This document shows positions 7,846-16,151 of a DNA stretch of 64,000 bases, piece by piece. Source of the stretch: Afipia sp. Root123D2 (GTDB lineage Bacteria > Pseudomonadota > Alphaproteobacteria > Rhizobiales > Xanthobacteraceae); the NCBI RefSeq assembly GCF_001425835.1, contig NZ_LMDP01000001.1, forward strand, positions 683,476 through 747,475, written 5' to 3'. Numbering within the stretch: position 1 is the stretch's first letter; every line of letters starts with the position of its first letter. The translations under genes were made by a program, and so were the position numbers. Below the pieces are notes generated by a model. The model made no database searches. It had not been told where the DNA came from and worked only from the letters and a program-made list of their open reading frames with translations.

Positions 7846-8790
7846 TCACGCCTTCTTCAGATAATAATTCGCGTTCTTGCCGAGCGCGATGCGGCGGATG
7901 ACGCGGCGCATGGTCTCGGATTTGCGCAGCGGCTCGATGAACGCGGCGATGCCGCGATAGGTCGCGAGTTTCGCGGCATCCCACGCCGGATGCACGCCGG
8001 GCGCGGCCTGCGCAAAACCGGCACTGCGCAGCAGCGAATTGAAGCGGTGCAGGTCGTTGAGGCGGCGCACTTCCGCGGTCTTCCAGGTGATCGCCATCGA
8101 GATCGAATGGGTGCCCGCGGTCTTGACCCAGTGTGGCCACTGATACGGCACGTAACAGCCGTCGCCGCCGACCAGATGGAATTCGACGCCGCGCGGCTTG
8201 AAGCTGTCGTTGTAGGGCACGTTGCGGTGCTTGACGGTCGAGTATTCGACCTGCTCCTCATTGGCGATGAAGCCGTCGCGGTTGTCGAAAATCGCGAAGG
8301 TTTTATCGCCGTGGATCTGGACGAAGAAATTGTCCTCGGCGTCCATGTGGAACGGCGTCGTCGAATTCGGCGACGACACGAACAGGAAACCTTCGACCTG
8401 CGAGAAGCCGGCATCGTTGAGGCTCTTGAAGCCGCGGGCGCGGGCCACCGAGAGCAGAGTGTCTTCGAGGAGCGCGCGATATTCCGGCGACTCGTCGATG
8501 CGCTTCAGCACCATCCAGGCGCCGGCCGACTCGATGCGCTTCACCACCTCGACCGGATCGAGATCGACGCTCTTGACCTTGTCGGGATCCTGGCTGATCG
8601 CGGCGTCGCCTGAGTTGTATTCGATGCGGTCGCGCGGCAGTTCGGCCGCCAGTTGCGCGATGCGCGGCAGCGTCAGCAGCGGATGGCCGGCGAGCTTGTG
8701 GCGGATCGCGAACGGCTTGAGCGGGAAATCGAGGGTCAGCGCGTCGTTGTCGGCGGTGATGACGGGGGCGACGTTCGATGTGGCGTTCAT
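7846..8790 (-). CDS. Cupin-like (JmjC-type) domain protein
   Basis: 314 residues from ATG 8790 with GGAGAAA upstream. The core FLFVSSPNSTTPFHMDAEDNFFVQIHGDKTFAIFD carries an HxD pair, and YVPYQWPHWVKTAG supplies a distal histidine, the layout of cupin-8/JmjC Fe(II)/2-oxoglutarate oxygenases. Such proteins hydroxylate protein or small-molecule targets. The start overlaps the stop of the upstream GNAT-like gene by ATGA, so the two are translationally coupled and probably act together. Substrate is unknown. Confidence 0.8.
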   Translation of the reverse strand: MNATSNVAPVITADNDALTLDFPLKPFAIRHKLAGHPLLTLPRIAQLAAELPRDRIEYNSGDAAISQDPDKVKSVDLDPVEVVKRIESAGAWMVLKRIDESPEYRALLEDTLLSVARARGFKSLNDAGFSQVEGFLFVSSPNSTTPFHMDAEDNFFVQIHGDKTFAIFDNRDGFIANEEQVEYSTVKHRNVPYNDSFKPRGVEFHLVGGDGCYVPYQWPHWVKTAGTHSISMAITWKTAEVRRLNDLHRFNSLLRSAGFAQAAPGVHPAWDAAKLATYRGIAAFIEPLRKSETMRRVIRRIALGKNANYYLKKA

Positions 8791-10115
8791 GAGCGTTTCT
8801 CCTTCAATTTTCTCAAGGTATGGACGGCGCGGCGGGCCGGTTCGCGTATCGCCTGGCGCAGCGCGAGCGCGGCACGGATGGCGGGGACCAGCGGATCGTT
8901 GCGGCGGAGCGGAATCAGCACATCGCCGATGGCGAGGCGGTCGCGCCAGATCGGATCGATCATCGGATGGTTGGGAATCGCGGTGGAATCCACCGTGGCG
9001 ATGGTGTCATCGGCGCACATGTGGCGCGTCAGCTCCAGCGTGAGCTGGACGCCGGGCGAATATTTCGCGAAACGCTCGTCGACGCCGAGCTTGAAATAGA
9101 ACGCGCGGTCGAGATGGCGCAGCACGATGGCGGAGGCAAGCGGCGTATCGCCGGCGTAAAGCGAGATCACTTCGCAGTTTCCACGCGCCGCCATGTCGCA
9201 GACCGCACGGCGGATGAACGCAAGGTGGCCTTCGTCCTGGATCAGTGCGGTGCCGCGCCGCGCCTTCCAGCCGCTGGCTTCGAGTTTGAGAAATGTTTCG
9301 AGCGCGGGCGCGGCGTCGCCGGTGGTCCCGGCAATCGAGAACACCACGTCGCCGATATCGGCGAGGCGGTTGCGCTGGCGGCGCAGCTCTTTCATTTTCT
9401 TCGGCCCGAGCGCGTCGCGCAGCAGCTCTTCGGCGTCGCGGGTGGCGTCGAGCATCGCGCGCTGGTGCGAATGAAGAACGTGCGGGCGCAGCCCGGTCCA
9501 CGCCAGCGCTTTCGTGAAGGCCTTCATCACCGCGCCGTCGAGCGGCAGGTCGCGCAGGATCAGCGCATGGGCGCCTGCATTGCGCGCCTGTTGCATCAGT
9601 TGCCCTGCCGCCGCATCGGCGTGATCGCGGTCGAGCAGCAGCGTGCCGAGCGGCGGGAAGGCGTCGGCCGTCACCAGCGCGGGCAGCGGAATGCGATAGG
9701 CGCGCCACGCGGAGATCGCGGGCATCAGGCCGATCAATCGTCCGTCATTGTCGTTGGCGGCGGCGACGGCGTCGAAGGTGCTGTCGCCGGTCGTCCTGTC
9801 GTTCCACGCGGCGAGCGCGGACACGCCGGTGCGCCCGCGCGAAAACGCGTTCACCGCCAACTCCCATTCGGGCAGGTAATAGCCGTTGGCTTCAGCGGCG
9901 CGGTCGGCGAGTTGCCGCCAGGGCGCAACAGGAATTTCCGACAGCTTGACGAGTGGCGCGCCGGCCGGCGCAGCCGCCGGAAGCGCTGCGTTCGCGCTCG
10001 GTGCAAGCGTCGCCTCGTCGTAGGTCGCGCTGTTCGATACAGCAGCTTCTGCCGCTTTCATGACTTCAATCACGTCCCAATCCCCAAACCAAATAGGCTT
10101 CGCGCGCCCGCTCAC
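8787..10115 (-). CDS. GNAT-like acetyltransferase (BioF2/CelD-like)
   Basis: 442 residues with a GTG start at 10115; an ATG at 10061 (MKAAEAAVSNS) is an alternative that would remove a non-conserved leader. LSEIPVAPWRQLADRAAEANGYYLPEWELA opens the conserved part; LGPKKMKELRRQRNRLAD, FLKLEASGWKARRGTAL and VISLYAGDTPLASAIVLRHLDRAFYFKLG mark the BioF2/CelD GNAT fold. These proteins acylate or aminoacylate polymers or peptides. First gene of a two-gene unit with the JmjC-like cupin (4-bp overlap). Confidence 0.8.
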   Translation of the reverse strand: MSGRAKPIWFGDWDVIEVMKAAEAAVSNSATYDEATLAPSANAALPAAAPAGAPLVKLSEIPVAPWRQLADRAAEANGYYLPEWELAVNAFSRGRTGVSALAAWNDRTTGDSTFDAVAAANDNDGRLIGLMPAISAWRAYRIPLPALVTADAFPPLGTLLLDRDHADAAAGQLMQQARNAGAHALILRDLPLDGAVMKAFTKALAWTGLRPHVLHSHQRAMLDATRDAEELLRDALGPKKMKELRRQRNRLADIGDVVFSIAGTTGDAAPALETFLKLEASGWKARRGTALIQDEGHLAFIRRAVCDMAARGNCEVISLYAGDTPLASAIVLRHLDRAFYFKLGVDERFAKYSPGVQLTLELTRHMCADDTIATVDSTAIPNHPMIDPIWRDRLAIGDVLIPLRRNDPLVPAIRAALALRQAIREPARRAVHTLRKLKEKRS

Positions 10116-10247
10116 GCGAGCCTCGCCGCCTCTTTCATTGCGGGGAACGTTAGGGGAGAGACTTCAAAATAAGCTTGGAGATTGTCGCTAAATCCCGGGG
10201 GTCGGCTTAAACACGGATTAACCACGGGCGATGCCGCGTCCCGCCGA

Positions 10248-10496
10248 TCAGTCGAAGGCGATGCCGATGCGCTGGTTGTGATGCCAGATCAAATGGCACG
10301 GCCGCGTCACCTGCTCGGCGGCGATCGCGAGCTTGAACGACGCCGGCAGCATCATCGGCGTGGCGACGTCGAGCGCTGCGCCGCGCGTCGACAGGTTGCG
10401 GATGGTGCAGTCAACAGTCTGACCGCTGAATGCGATGGTCCCGCTCTTGAGTACGCGGCGCCGCGGTTCTGCCCGTCGTTCGATCATGGCCGTCAT
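10248..10496 (-). CDS. PilZ-domain protein
   Basis: 82 residues. A single PilZ domain: ERRAEPRRRVLKSGTI carries the RxxxR c-di-GMP-binding arginines and CTIRNLSTRGAAL the (D/N)xSxxG motif; the C-terminus LIWHHNQRIGIAF is the last strand. Single-domain PilZ proteins are cytosolic c-di-GMP receptors that act on motility, polysaccharide or surface enzymes. An internal ATG at 10487 is an alternative start. Monocistronic, between the GNAT gene and a secreted hypothetical. Confidence 0.9.
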   Translation of the reverse strand: MTAMIERRAEPRRRVLKSGTIAFSGQTVDCTIRNLSTRGAALDVATPMMLPASFKLAIAAEQVTRPCHLIWHHNQRIGIAFD

Positions 10497-10602
10497 CCAT
10501 TGCCCGAGTGCAATGGCTGGTAATTTACGACCGCTTGTCTTGCCGCTGGATAAACCGGTGCTGCACCAGGCTGCATCGGCCGTTTAGAAACGGTTAGGGA
10601 TG

Positions 10603-11079
10603 TCAGTCACACCTGACCTGCTTCGGCGTTACCTTGCCGTTGTCGGTAAACCTGCCGTTGCGGATGGTGAAGCGGCCATTGCTGCTGCGGTTGGACAATG
10701 CCCGGATGCTGCCGTCCGGTTCTTTGCCCAGGCTGTATTCACGGGTTTGCTTCAGCTCGGGGAAATCCACCGTCAGCACCAGCGAGCCGTCCGTGCCGAT
10801 CGTGGCATCGCGGACATCGTGACTGTCGGTGATGTCGCCGAAGTCACGGTCGTGAACGAGGCGGCCGTCCTCGGCAACCCGATAGGTCAGGCGGGCGCCG
10901 CGATTGCGGTCGGGCGGCACGTTGCAATCGATCGCCCAGATTCCGAGCAGGCCCCATTGCTGCGCAGCGTCGGCAGCGGATGATGCCGTTGCCGGTCCGC
11001 TCAGGGCCAGTGCGGTCCATACGATCGCGCATTGCGTCAGATAGCGGGCGGCAACAGCGCGACGTGCAAGTCCGGTCAT
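10603..11079 (-). CDS. Secreted hypothetical protein
   Basis: 158 residues from ATG 11079; the frame extends upstream but this start gives a signal peptide (MTGLARRAVAARYLTQCAIV, then a hydrophobic stretch to ATA-SSAADAAQQWG). The mature part has LLGIWAIDCNVPP, RVAEDGRLVHDRDFG and YSLGKEPDGSIRALSNRS, a beta-rich fold with two cysteines, the second in the C-terminal KQVRCD. Probably periplasmic. Function unknown; similar proteins are scattered in Bradyrhizobiaceae. Confidence 0.7.
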   Translation of the reverse strand: MTGLARRAVAARYLTQCAIVWTALALSGPATASSAADAAQQWGLLGIWAIDCNVPPDRNRGARLTYRVAEDGRLVHDRDFGDITDSHDVRDATIGTDGSLVLTVDFPELKQTREYSLGKEPDGSIRALSNRSSNGRFTIRNGRFTDNGKVTPKQVRCD

Positions 11080-11352
11080 CCAACAAGTCCGGTCATTCAA
11101 TCTGTCCAGAATCGCGCAAGCGCCAGTATCGGTAGAGACAGCAATGGAACATGGTGTGACATGCCGCCACCGAAGGATTGTCATGAACGGCGCAGGCGCG
11201 CAACGCCGCTGCATCGTTCATGATCCCGCCGTGAAAATGCCGCGAAAGCCGACGCTCGCGGCTCCATCGGCTTGGAGCTTGCGCCCTGGCTTTGCTATAA
11301 CGCTGCCGGCCGGGCAGGGTGGAAGCTTGGCTGGATGTCAGGAGATGTTTGA

Positions 11353-11610
11353 ATGAAAGCTCTGTGGATCGTGGCTATTCTGACCGCACTGGCGGGACCC
11401 GCGTTGGCGCAACTCTCGCCGACCTTTCCCATAGATGACGGAACCAAGCTCACGCCGGAGCAGAAAGCGAAGCTCGAGGCGAACGAAAGGGCCGCGCGCG
11501 CGGCGTCTTCCCGGGTTCCGACGCCGAAGGTGAGCGACGATCCGTGGGCGGATGTGCGCGCGACGCCGGCGCCGGCGAAGTCGGCGACGAAGCACAAGTC
11601 CGGCAAGTAA
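11353..11610 (+). CDS. Small secreted charged protein
   Basis: 85 residues, CAGGAGATG upstream of ATG 11353. Clear signal peptide (MKALWIVAILTALAGPALA cleaved before QLSPTF). The mature peptide is polar and probably disordered, with LTPEQKAKLEANERAARAAS and a lysine-rich end KSATKHKSGK. No family recognised; probably a periplasmic small protein. Confidence 0.65.
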   Translation: MKALWIVAILTALAGPALAQLSPTFPIDDGTKLTPEQKAKLEANERAARAASSRVPTPKVSDDPWADVRATPAPAKSATKHKSGK

Positions 11611-11953
11611 CATCTCGCTTCAAAAGGCGGGAGTGCGTCGCCCGATACCAGCAATGCTGTACCGGTTTCACGTTCACAGAACGCTGCCCGCGCCGTCGCA
11701 GATACCAATTCCGACGTGCGCGATGCGGTCGAGGCCGAGGGCTATTGCCTGTTCAAGATCGGCGCCCGCTCGCCGACCTCGATGCCGACATGGAGCGGCA
11801 TCGTTCCCGCCCATCAGGGCCCTCACCCGGCGGGGGAGAATGACCGGCCCGGAGAATGCTGCCAAACTCTTGCTGCCCGGAGAATATTTTTTCAGATCGT
11901 GGAACGAACGGCGCGGCGCCGGTTTGCATAATAAATAAGTGTATGCCGGGACA
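11611..11953. other. Gap without a convincing gene
   Basis: Several frames are open but none has a credible start, ribosome site or recognisable family. A forward stretch encoding RAVADTNSDVRDAVEAEGYC at about 11690-11750 could be a decayed gene. Near the right end CATAATAAATAAG resembles a -10 region for the small gene at 11954. Confidence 0.3.
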
Positions 11954-12127
11954 ATGCAGAACTTGATTGCGCGACTTTTCGGCTGGCTCTGGGCTCCCGA
12001 AGCCACCAGCCAGGCTCCCGAGGAAGACCGTTCCAGCATGGCCGACCTGGTTCGGCTGTTGAGTACGGATGAGCCAGCCTCCGGCGCGGACGATGCGCCG
12101 CAGCCGGGTTTCTTGCCTCCGGACTGA
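11954..12127 (+). CDS. Possible 57-residue hypothetical protein
   Basis: Short frame from ATG 11954: MQNLIARLFGWLWAPEATSQ, then an acidic region EEDRSSMADLVRLLSTDEPA and FLPPD. Codon use is like the neighbouring genes (high third-position GC), and an AT-rich promoter-like stretch precedes it. No family recognised, no strong ribosome site; existence is uncertain. Confidence 0.4.
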   Translation: MQNLIARLFGWLWAPEATSQAPEEDRSSMADLVRLLSTDEPASGADDAPQPGFLPPD

Positions 12128-12261
12128 CCCTTCCACGTGGACCGGCGCGGTGGCGATTGTGCGCGGTGCGCAACTGTGTCCGCGCCCTTTCGGAACTGCC
12201 TTGAAATATGTCAGATTAACGCAGGCCGGTTCAACCACGCCGACCGGTGAGGGAGTGGCGC

Positions 12262-12684
12262 GTGAGGCGATACCTGATTTTCGGGCTGGTGGGGCCGCTG
12301 ATCGGAGGCTTTCTGCTTTTGATCGCCAACACCTATATGGCGGGCTATTGGGACGAGACCTCGGCGTCGGAAGTGGCGACGCTGTTCAAGGTGTTCGTGT
12401 CGACGCTGCAATACACCTACATGTTCGGCATCCTGCCGGCGCTGATGCTGGGCGCGATCGACGACATCATCTATCACGTCAAGCGCGTGCCGCCGGTCAT
12501 CCGCATGCTGCTTGTCGGCGCCATCGCCTTCGCCACCACGTTCTATCTCTACGGCTCGCTGGAAAACGCCAGCGGCACGCGGCAGGTTCTGCTGTTCGGC
12601 TTCGTCGGCCTGATCCCGGCGATGCTGTCATCGTGGTGGGCGCACAAGGTCTATGACAAGGAAGGCCACCCGCGGCTGGCGTGA
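12262..12684 (+). CDS. Four-helix inner-membrane hypothetical protein
   Basis: 140 residues from GTG 12262, preceded by GAGGGAG at seven bases; the GTG at 12247 is a weaker alternative. VRRYLIFGLVGPLIGGFLLL begins helix 1; three more hydrophobic segments follow (FVSTLQYTYMFGILPALMLG, MLLVGAIAFATTFYLYG, LLFGFVGLIPAMLSSWW). The second helix pair contains GAIDDIIYHVKRVP. I recognise it only as a conserved rhizobial membrane protein of unknown function. Confidence 0.7.
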   Translation: MRRYLIFGLVGPLIGGFLLLIANTYMAGYWDETSASEVATLFKVFVSTLQYTYMFGILPALMLGAIDDIIYHVKRVPPVIRMLLVGAIAFATTFYLYGSLENASGTRQVLLFGFVGLIPAMLSSWWAHKVYDKEGHPRLA

Positions 12685-12834
12685 AAGGTCGGAGCGCGCC
12701 GTGGCGCGCACCGGGATTCAATCGCTCACCTGCGTTCGATGAATGCTTGCCGCGAACCGAGGCTTGTACGATGCGCGGCGCGCGTTACAGCGCAAAATGA
12801 AGAGCCCGCCGACGAAGGCGGCCCCGCGCGCTTA

Positions 12835-13263
12835 TCAATAGCGGCCGCAATCCGCGCGGGCCTGGGGTTGTCTCAAACACGCCCGGTAAGCCTGGCCTCT
12901 GCCGTAAAGGCGGGTGCACTCGTTGTGCCAGTTGGCGCAAAGGTCGGCGTCCCGATATCCGCCGCCGTAGCCGCCGCGACCATATCCGCCGCGACCATAC
13001 CCGCCGCCGTAGCCACCACGGCCGCAATCGTACTGCGCCTGTGGCTGGTTCATGCAGGCATTCCACTGGTAGGTGCCGCCGCCGTAAAGCCGGGCGCATT
13101 GCCGTTGCCAGTTGGCGCAATTGCCGCCGCGGGACTGGACCTGCACCACATCCGATTGCACGGCGTCCGATAACGGCGCGCGATCCAGTGCGGCCGCGGG
13201 CGTCATGGCACTTGCCGAAAGGATGGCAGCTAACACAAAGAGCATCTTCCGAAGCGCGCGCAT
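12835..13263 (-). CDS. Secreted protein with two Cys modules and Gly/Tyr/Arg linker
   Basis: 142 residues from ATG 13263 (GGGAGGTGAG upstream). Signal peptide LRKMLFVLAAILSASAMTPA ends near AAALDRAP. Two related modules, NCANWQRQCARLYG…ACMNQPQAQYDCG and LCANWHNECTRLYG…ACLRQPQARADCG, each have four cysteines and flank a low-complexity linker of GGYGGGYGR units. The cysteine spacing suggests two small disulfide-bonded domains in the periplasm or at the surface. No function assigned; the module repetition and linker are distinctive. Confidence 0.72.
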   Translation of the reverse strand: MRALRKMLFVLAAILSASAMTPAAALDRAPLSDAVQSDVVQVQSRGGNCANWQRQCARLYGGGTYQWNACMNQPQAQYDCGRGGYGGGYGRGGYGRGGYGGGYRDADLCANWHNECTRLYGRGQAYRACLRQPQARADCGRY

Positions 13264-13414
13264 CTCACCTCCCAAAAACGGCACCCGATGAATCGCAACT
13301 ATAGCGTATTCCGTTTCGGGCGCGAGTGCCGCCTGCCAGGGCCGTCTGCGTGTATCGGTGGTCTCGAAATGAGACGGTCTGGCACATCGGCGCTTCGGCA
13401 ATTATCCTATACGC

Positions 13415-14068
13415 ATGGATGATTGCTGCGCGCCCCCGCCGTTGAACCTCGGCCCGAAAAACTCCGATGCCGGGAAACAGAACGACGTCCTCCGCCGTGT
13501 GCTGTGGGCGGTGCTCGTCATCAATGGCGTGATGTTCGCGGTCGAGGTGGTCGCCGGGTTGGCCGCCGGTTCGGCATCGTTGCAGGCCGATGCGCTCGAC
13601 TTCCTGGGCGACACCGCGAACTACGCCATCAGCCTGCTGGTCGTGGGCATGGCGCTGCGTTACCGGGCGTCCGCCGCGATGGCAAAGGGCCTCACCATGG
13701 CGGCGTTCGGCCTGTGGGTCGTCGCGATGGTGATCTGGCACATCGCGCAGGGGACGTTGCCGAGCGCCCTCACCATGGGGACGGTCGGCATTGCCGCGCT
13801 TGTGGCGAACGCCGTCTCGTTCGGTCTGCTGTGGGCTTACCGCCACGGCGACTCGAACATGCGCTCGGCGTGGATCTGCACCCGCAACGACGTTCTCGGC
13901 AATCTGGCCGTTTTGGTCGCGGCGGCCGGCGTGTTCGGCACCGGTACCGGCTGGCCGGATATCATCGTGGCGGCGATCATGGCCGCTCTCGCGCTGCAGG
14001 GCGCAGTCCTCGTGATCCGGCAGGCCTTCGGCGAACTGCGCCATGGCAAGGTGATGGCGGCGGAGTAG
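13415..14068 (+). CDS. Cation diffusion facilitator-like transporter, short form
   Basis: 217 residues. Starts MDDCCAPPPLNLGPKNS, then about six membrane segments: VLWAVLVINGVMFAVEVVAG with SASLQADALDFLGDTANYAI, the CDF metal-site helix 2 (aspartates in ADALDFLGD). CTRNDVLGNLAVLVAA (helix 5) has the second aspartate site. The usual C-terminal cytosolic domain is absent, as in other short CDF proteins, so dimerisation must come from the membrane part. Probably exports a divalent metal; the CC near the N-terminus may bind metal (inference). Confidence 0.85.
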   Translation: MDDCCAPPPLNLGPKNSDAGKQNDVLRRVLWAVLVINGVMFAVEVVAGLAAGSASLQADALDFLGDTANYAISLLVVGMALRYRASAAMAKGLTMAAFGLWVVAMVIWHIAQGTLPSALTMGTVGIAALVANAVSFGLLWAYRHGDSNMRSAWICTRNDVLGNLAVLVAAAGVFGTGTGWPDIIVAAIMAALALQGAVLVIRQAFGELRHGKVMAAE

Positions 14069-14084
14069 GGGGCTTCCGCCGCTG

Positions 14085-14258
14085 TGTCACGCGCTAGCGC
14101 TGTACTTCATGTTCTACAACTTCTGCCGTATCCATAAAACGCTGAAAGTGTCGCCAGCCATGGCAGCAGGCGTCACGGAAAAGCTATGGAACATGGAAGA
14201 TATCGTTGCACTGATAGATACGGCTGACGAGCGAAAAGCCCGAAAAATCAGAGGGTAG
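14085..14258 (+). pseudogene. Transposase C-terminal fragment
   Basis: Reads [20 protein letters not shown], then [24 protein letters not shown], and matches the last 57 residues of the intact transposase (16152-17018) with a few substitutions (for example TADERKARKIRG in place of [11 protein letters not shown] at the end). Catalytic residues are missing. The last bases overlap the stop of the convergent passenger gene. Confidence 0.88.
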
Positions 14259-14604
14259 TCGCTCCCACACGGCAAACCAGCGCTGCCGAATAGCTCAATA
14301 GCTTCTGCAATCTTTCAAAATAATCGAGCCGCGTTTTTGGGTCATCGCTGTAGAGATACAGTCCGTCTTCGTTGTACCAAATACCTTTGAACTCTGCCGG
14401 ATTCTTGGCAAAAACGACCGCCTGATCGTGGAATTTATGGTAGTCGGCCCATTCCTTTGAAACCACGCCAAGCGGTTTGTAGTTTCGATTGACCGGAAGG
14501 TAAGTGTGCTTACGTGGTCCATCGATTTTTACGAATTGATATGGCAGCCAATAGCGAAACCATTGGTCCGGGCCAGTCAGACTGTGTGCTTGTTTCAAAT
14601 TCAT
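14248..14604 (-). CDS. Passenger gene of the truncated element, hypothetical protein
   Basis: 118 residues from ATG 14604, with AGAGGA eight bases upstream; an ATG at 14655 is also in frame. The sequence MNLKQAHSLTGPDQWFRYWL, RKHTYLPVNRNYKPLGVVSKEW and GIWYNEDGLYLYSDDPKTRL is polar and rich in tyrosine and tryptophan, without signal or membrane segments. It uses more A/T-rich codons than chromosomal neighbours. It lies between the transposase remnant and the terminal repeat, so it is element cargo. Function unknown. Confidence 0.7.
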   Translation of the reverse strand: MNLKQAHSLTGPDQWFRYWLPYQFVKIDGPRKHTYLPVNRNYKPLGVVSKEWADYHKFHDQAVVFAKNPAEFKGIWYNEDGLYLYSDDPKTRLDYFERLQKLLSYSAALVCRVGATTL

Positions 14605-14695
14605 ATCGAAATCCTCTTCAAAAGGACCGATAAAATGGATGCAGTTCCTGATCATCAAGATGAGTGACTGCAACCCGTAAGCATAAAAGTTCAGC

Positions 14696-14740
14696 TTTCA
14701 AACTGAGACACTACCCCGCCGGTAGTGTCTCAGTTTGAAA
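14696..14740. repeat. Junction of two element ends: old right TIR and new left TIR
   Basis: TTTCAAACTGAGACACTACC (14696-14715, right end of the older copy) faces GGTAGTGTCTCAGTTTGAAA (14721-14740, left end of the complete copy), a perfect 20-bp inverted repeat with CCGCC between. ACCCCGCC at 14713-14720 is the left target duplication of the complete copy; its first three bases belong to the older terminal repeat. Confidence 0.88.
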
Positions 14741-14813
14741 ATTTAGGGTCTTGACGCTGGGGTGCGCCTCCATAGCTGCCGTGGTATGCTTAGCGATAAG
14801 CAGGAGCCAGAAT

Positions 14814-15041
14814 ATGCCCCGAGGACCTAAAGGCGAGAAGCGCCCCGCTGACGTGATCGGAGCCGCCGTCATGGTCGGTAGGATTGCCACCGGCGAGATT
14901 GACGAGAAGCCACCGGCCAGCACCAAGAACGCTGCTGCCGTCGAGTTGGGGAGCAAGGGCGGGAAAGCGCGGGCGGCTAGCATGACGGCCAAGAAGCGTA
15001 AGGAAATCGCCAAGAAGGCAGCTAAGGCCAGATGGAAATAA
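14814..15041 (+). CDS. Small basic protein with GGKAR…EIAKKAAKARW motif (element cargo)
   Basis: 75 residues from ATG 14814, with AGGAG upstream. MPRGPKGEKRPADVIGAAVM, then VGRIATGEIDEK and a basic C-terminus ELGSKGGKARAASMTAKKRK followed by EIAKKAAKARWK. This last motif is common in small proteins often labelled RNA- or DNA-binding and in regulators next to P63C genes. The neighbouring P63C protein has a variant of it ([14 protein letters not shown]) near its N-terminus. Probably a nucleic-acid-binding partner; role in the element is unknown. Confidence 0.75.
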   Translation: MPRGPKGEKRPADVIGAAVMVGRIATGEIDEKPPASTKNAAAVELGSKGGKARAASMTAKKRKEIAKKAAKARWK

Positions 15042-15132
15042 GAGCCAGCTTGTTCACATTTGTTCCGAATTAGCTTGCCCTTATGTAAGGGGCAGCATAT
15101 CACCGTCTAAGCTTAGCCTTAGAGGTGATTCT

Positions 15133-16107
15133 ATGAGCGATATTCCCGAGGATTCAAACGTTCCTGCTGAACGGCGGCGCGAAATCGCCAGTCTTGGTGG
15201 AAAGGCCCGATGGGCCGATTTGCCAGAGGCCACACATGAGGGGCCGCTGACCCTTGGGGAGTCGGTCATCCCCGCCGCCGTCCTGAAGGACAAGAGGCGC
15301 GTTCTTACGCAGAGCGCTGTCATGAAGTCATTGGGGCGAGCGCGCCAAGCCAAGGGTCGCAGCCATTACGACGGCGACGTCAACTTGCCAGCATTTATCA
15401 CGGCAAAGAACCTAAAGCCCTTTATCCCCAAAGAGTTATACGTGACGTCAAGTCAGATTGAATTTCGCCGAAAGGGAGGTGGCAAGGCATATGGCTACCC
15501 AGCAGAATTGCTCCCGAAGATTTGCCGCGTTTTTATTGACGCCGACAAGGCTGGCAAGCTGAATGCTCATCAGAAGCATATTGCGGCTAAGGCGCGAACT
15601 CTCTTAAGCGGCCTAGAAACGGTCGGCATCATCGCCCTCGTCGATGAGGCCACCAAATACCAGGAGGATCGCCCAAGGGACGATCTCCAAAAGATTCTCG
15701 CCGCATACATTTCGCCGACGCTGCTGCCTTGGACCGAGAAATTCCCCCTCGATTTTTTTAAGGAAATGTTCCGGGTTTATGGATGGCCTTGGCCATACAC
15801 CGAGGCCGATTATCCGGGTCCCCTAGGCCCGCGTTATGCGGGAAAGCTCGTCAGACAGATTATCTTTGAAAACCTTCCGCCCGGCGTTTTGGAAAAGCTC
15901 GATGAGATCAACCCGGCAGACGGCAAGTGGCAGAGGAAAAGCCGCATGGCGCAGTTGCTATCGAGCGAAATCGGCCACCCCCATGTCGAAAAGCTAGTTG
16001 CCGTTGCAACTATGCTGTTTCGAGTTTCCGCCGACAAAACAGACTTCTGGCGGAACTACAAAAAGGCCTTCCCAAAGAAGGGCGACCAAGCCGAAATGAG
16101 TGTGTGA
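15133..16107 (+). CDS. P63C-domain protein (element cargo)
   Basis: 324 residues. The N-terminus has [20 protein letters not shown] and [26 protein letters not shown]; the middle and C-terminus ([79 protein letters not shown]) match the phage Mx8 p63 C-terminal domain family. These proteins occur in phages and mobile elements; no biochemical role is established. It starts 91 bp after the small basic gene and ends 44 bp before the transposase. Confidence 0.82.
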   Translation: MSDIPEDSNVPAERRREIASLGGKARWADLPEATHEGPLTLGESVIPAAVLKDKRRVLTQSAVMKSLGRARQAKGRSHYDGDVNLPAFITAKNLKPFIPKELYVTSSQIEFRRKGGGKAYGYPAELLPKICRVFIDADKAGKLNAHQKHIAAKARTLLSGLETVGIIALVDEATKYQEDRPRDDLQKILAAYISPTLLPWTEKFPLDFFKEMFRVYGWPWPYTEADYPGPLGPRYAGKLVRQIIFENLPPGVLEKLDEINPADGKWQRKSRMAQLLSSEIGHPHVEKLVAVATMLFRVSADKTDFWRNYKKAFPKKGDQAEMSV

Positions 16108-16116
16108 ACTTTATGC

Positions 16117-16145
16117 TTGACGCTAAGCATAAAAGTTCAGATACT
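16117..16145 (+). promoter_or_regulatory. Transposase promoter overlapping the subterminal motif
   Basis: TTGACG (16117-16122), a 17-bp spacer and GATACT (16140-16145) end 6 bp before the transposase ATG, so the mRNA would be nearly leaderless. The spacer is TAAGCATAAAAGTTCAG (16124-16140), the same 17 bp found next to the right terminal repeat of the older copy (14678) and with one base missing at 17801. TATGCTT…AAGCATA here forms a small palindrome. Autorepression by transposase is an inference. Confidence 0.5.
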
Positions 16146-16151
16146 CGGGGC

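Larger units (their letters stand above)
14085..14715. mobile_element. Truncated older copy of the IS1-like element
   Basis: The region holds the last 57 codons of a transposase nearly identical to the gene at 16152, then a passenger gene on the other strand, then the 17-bp subterminal motif TAAGCATAAAAGTTCAG (14678-14694) and the terminal repeat TTTCAAACTGAGACACTACC (14696-14715). Its left end is missing: the element begins abruptly inside the transposase just after the CDF gene. Its right passenger differs from that of the complete copy beside it. Confidence 0.8.

Noticed and set aside
11674-12039. 121-residue minus-strand frame
   Set aside because: No ribosome site or recognisable motif and it overlaps the better candidate at 11954.
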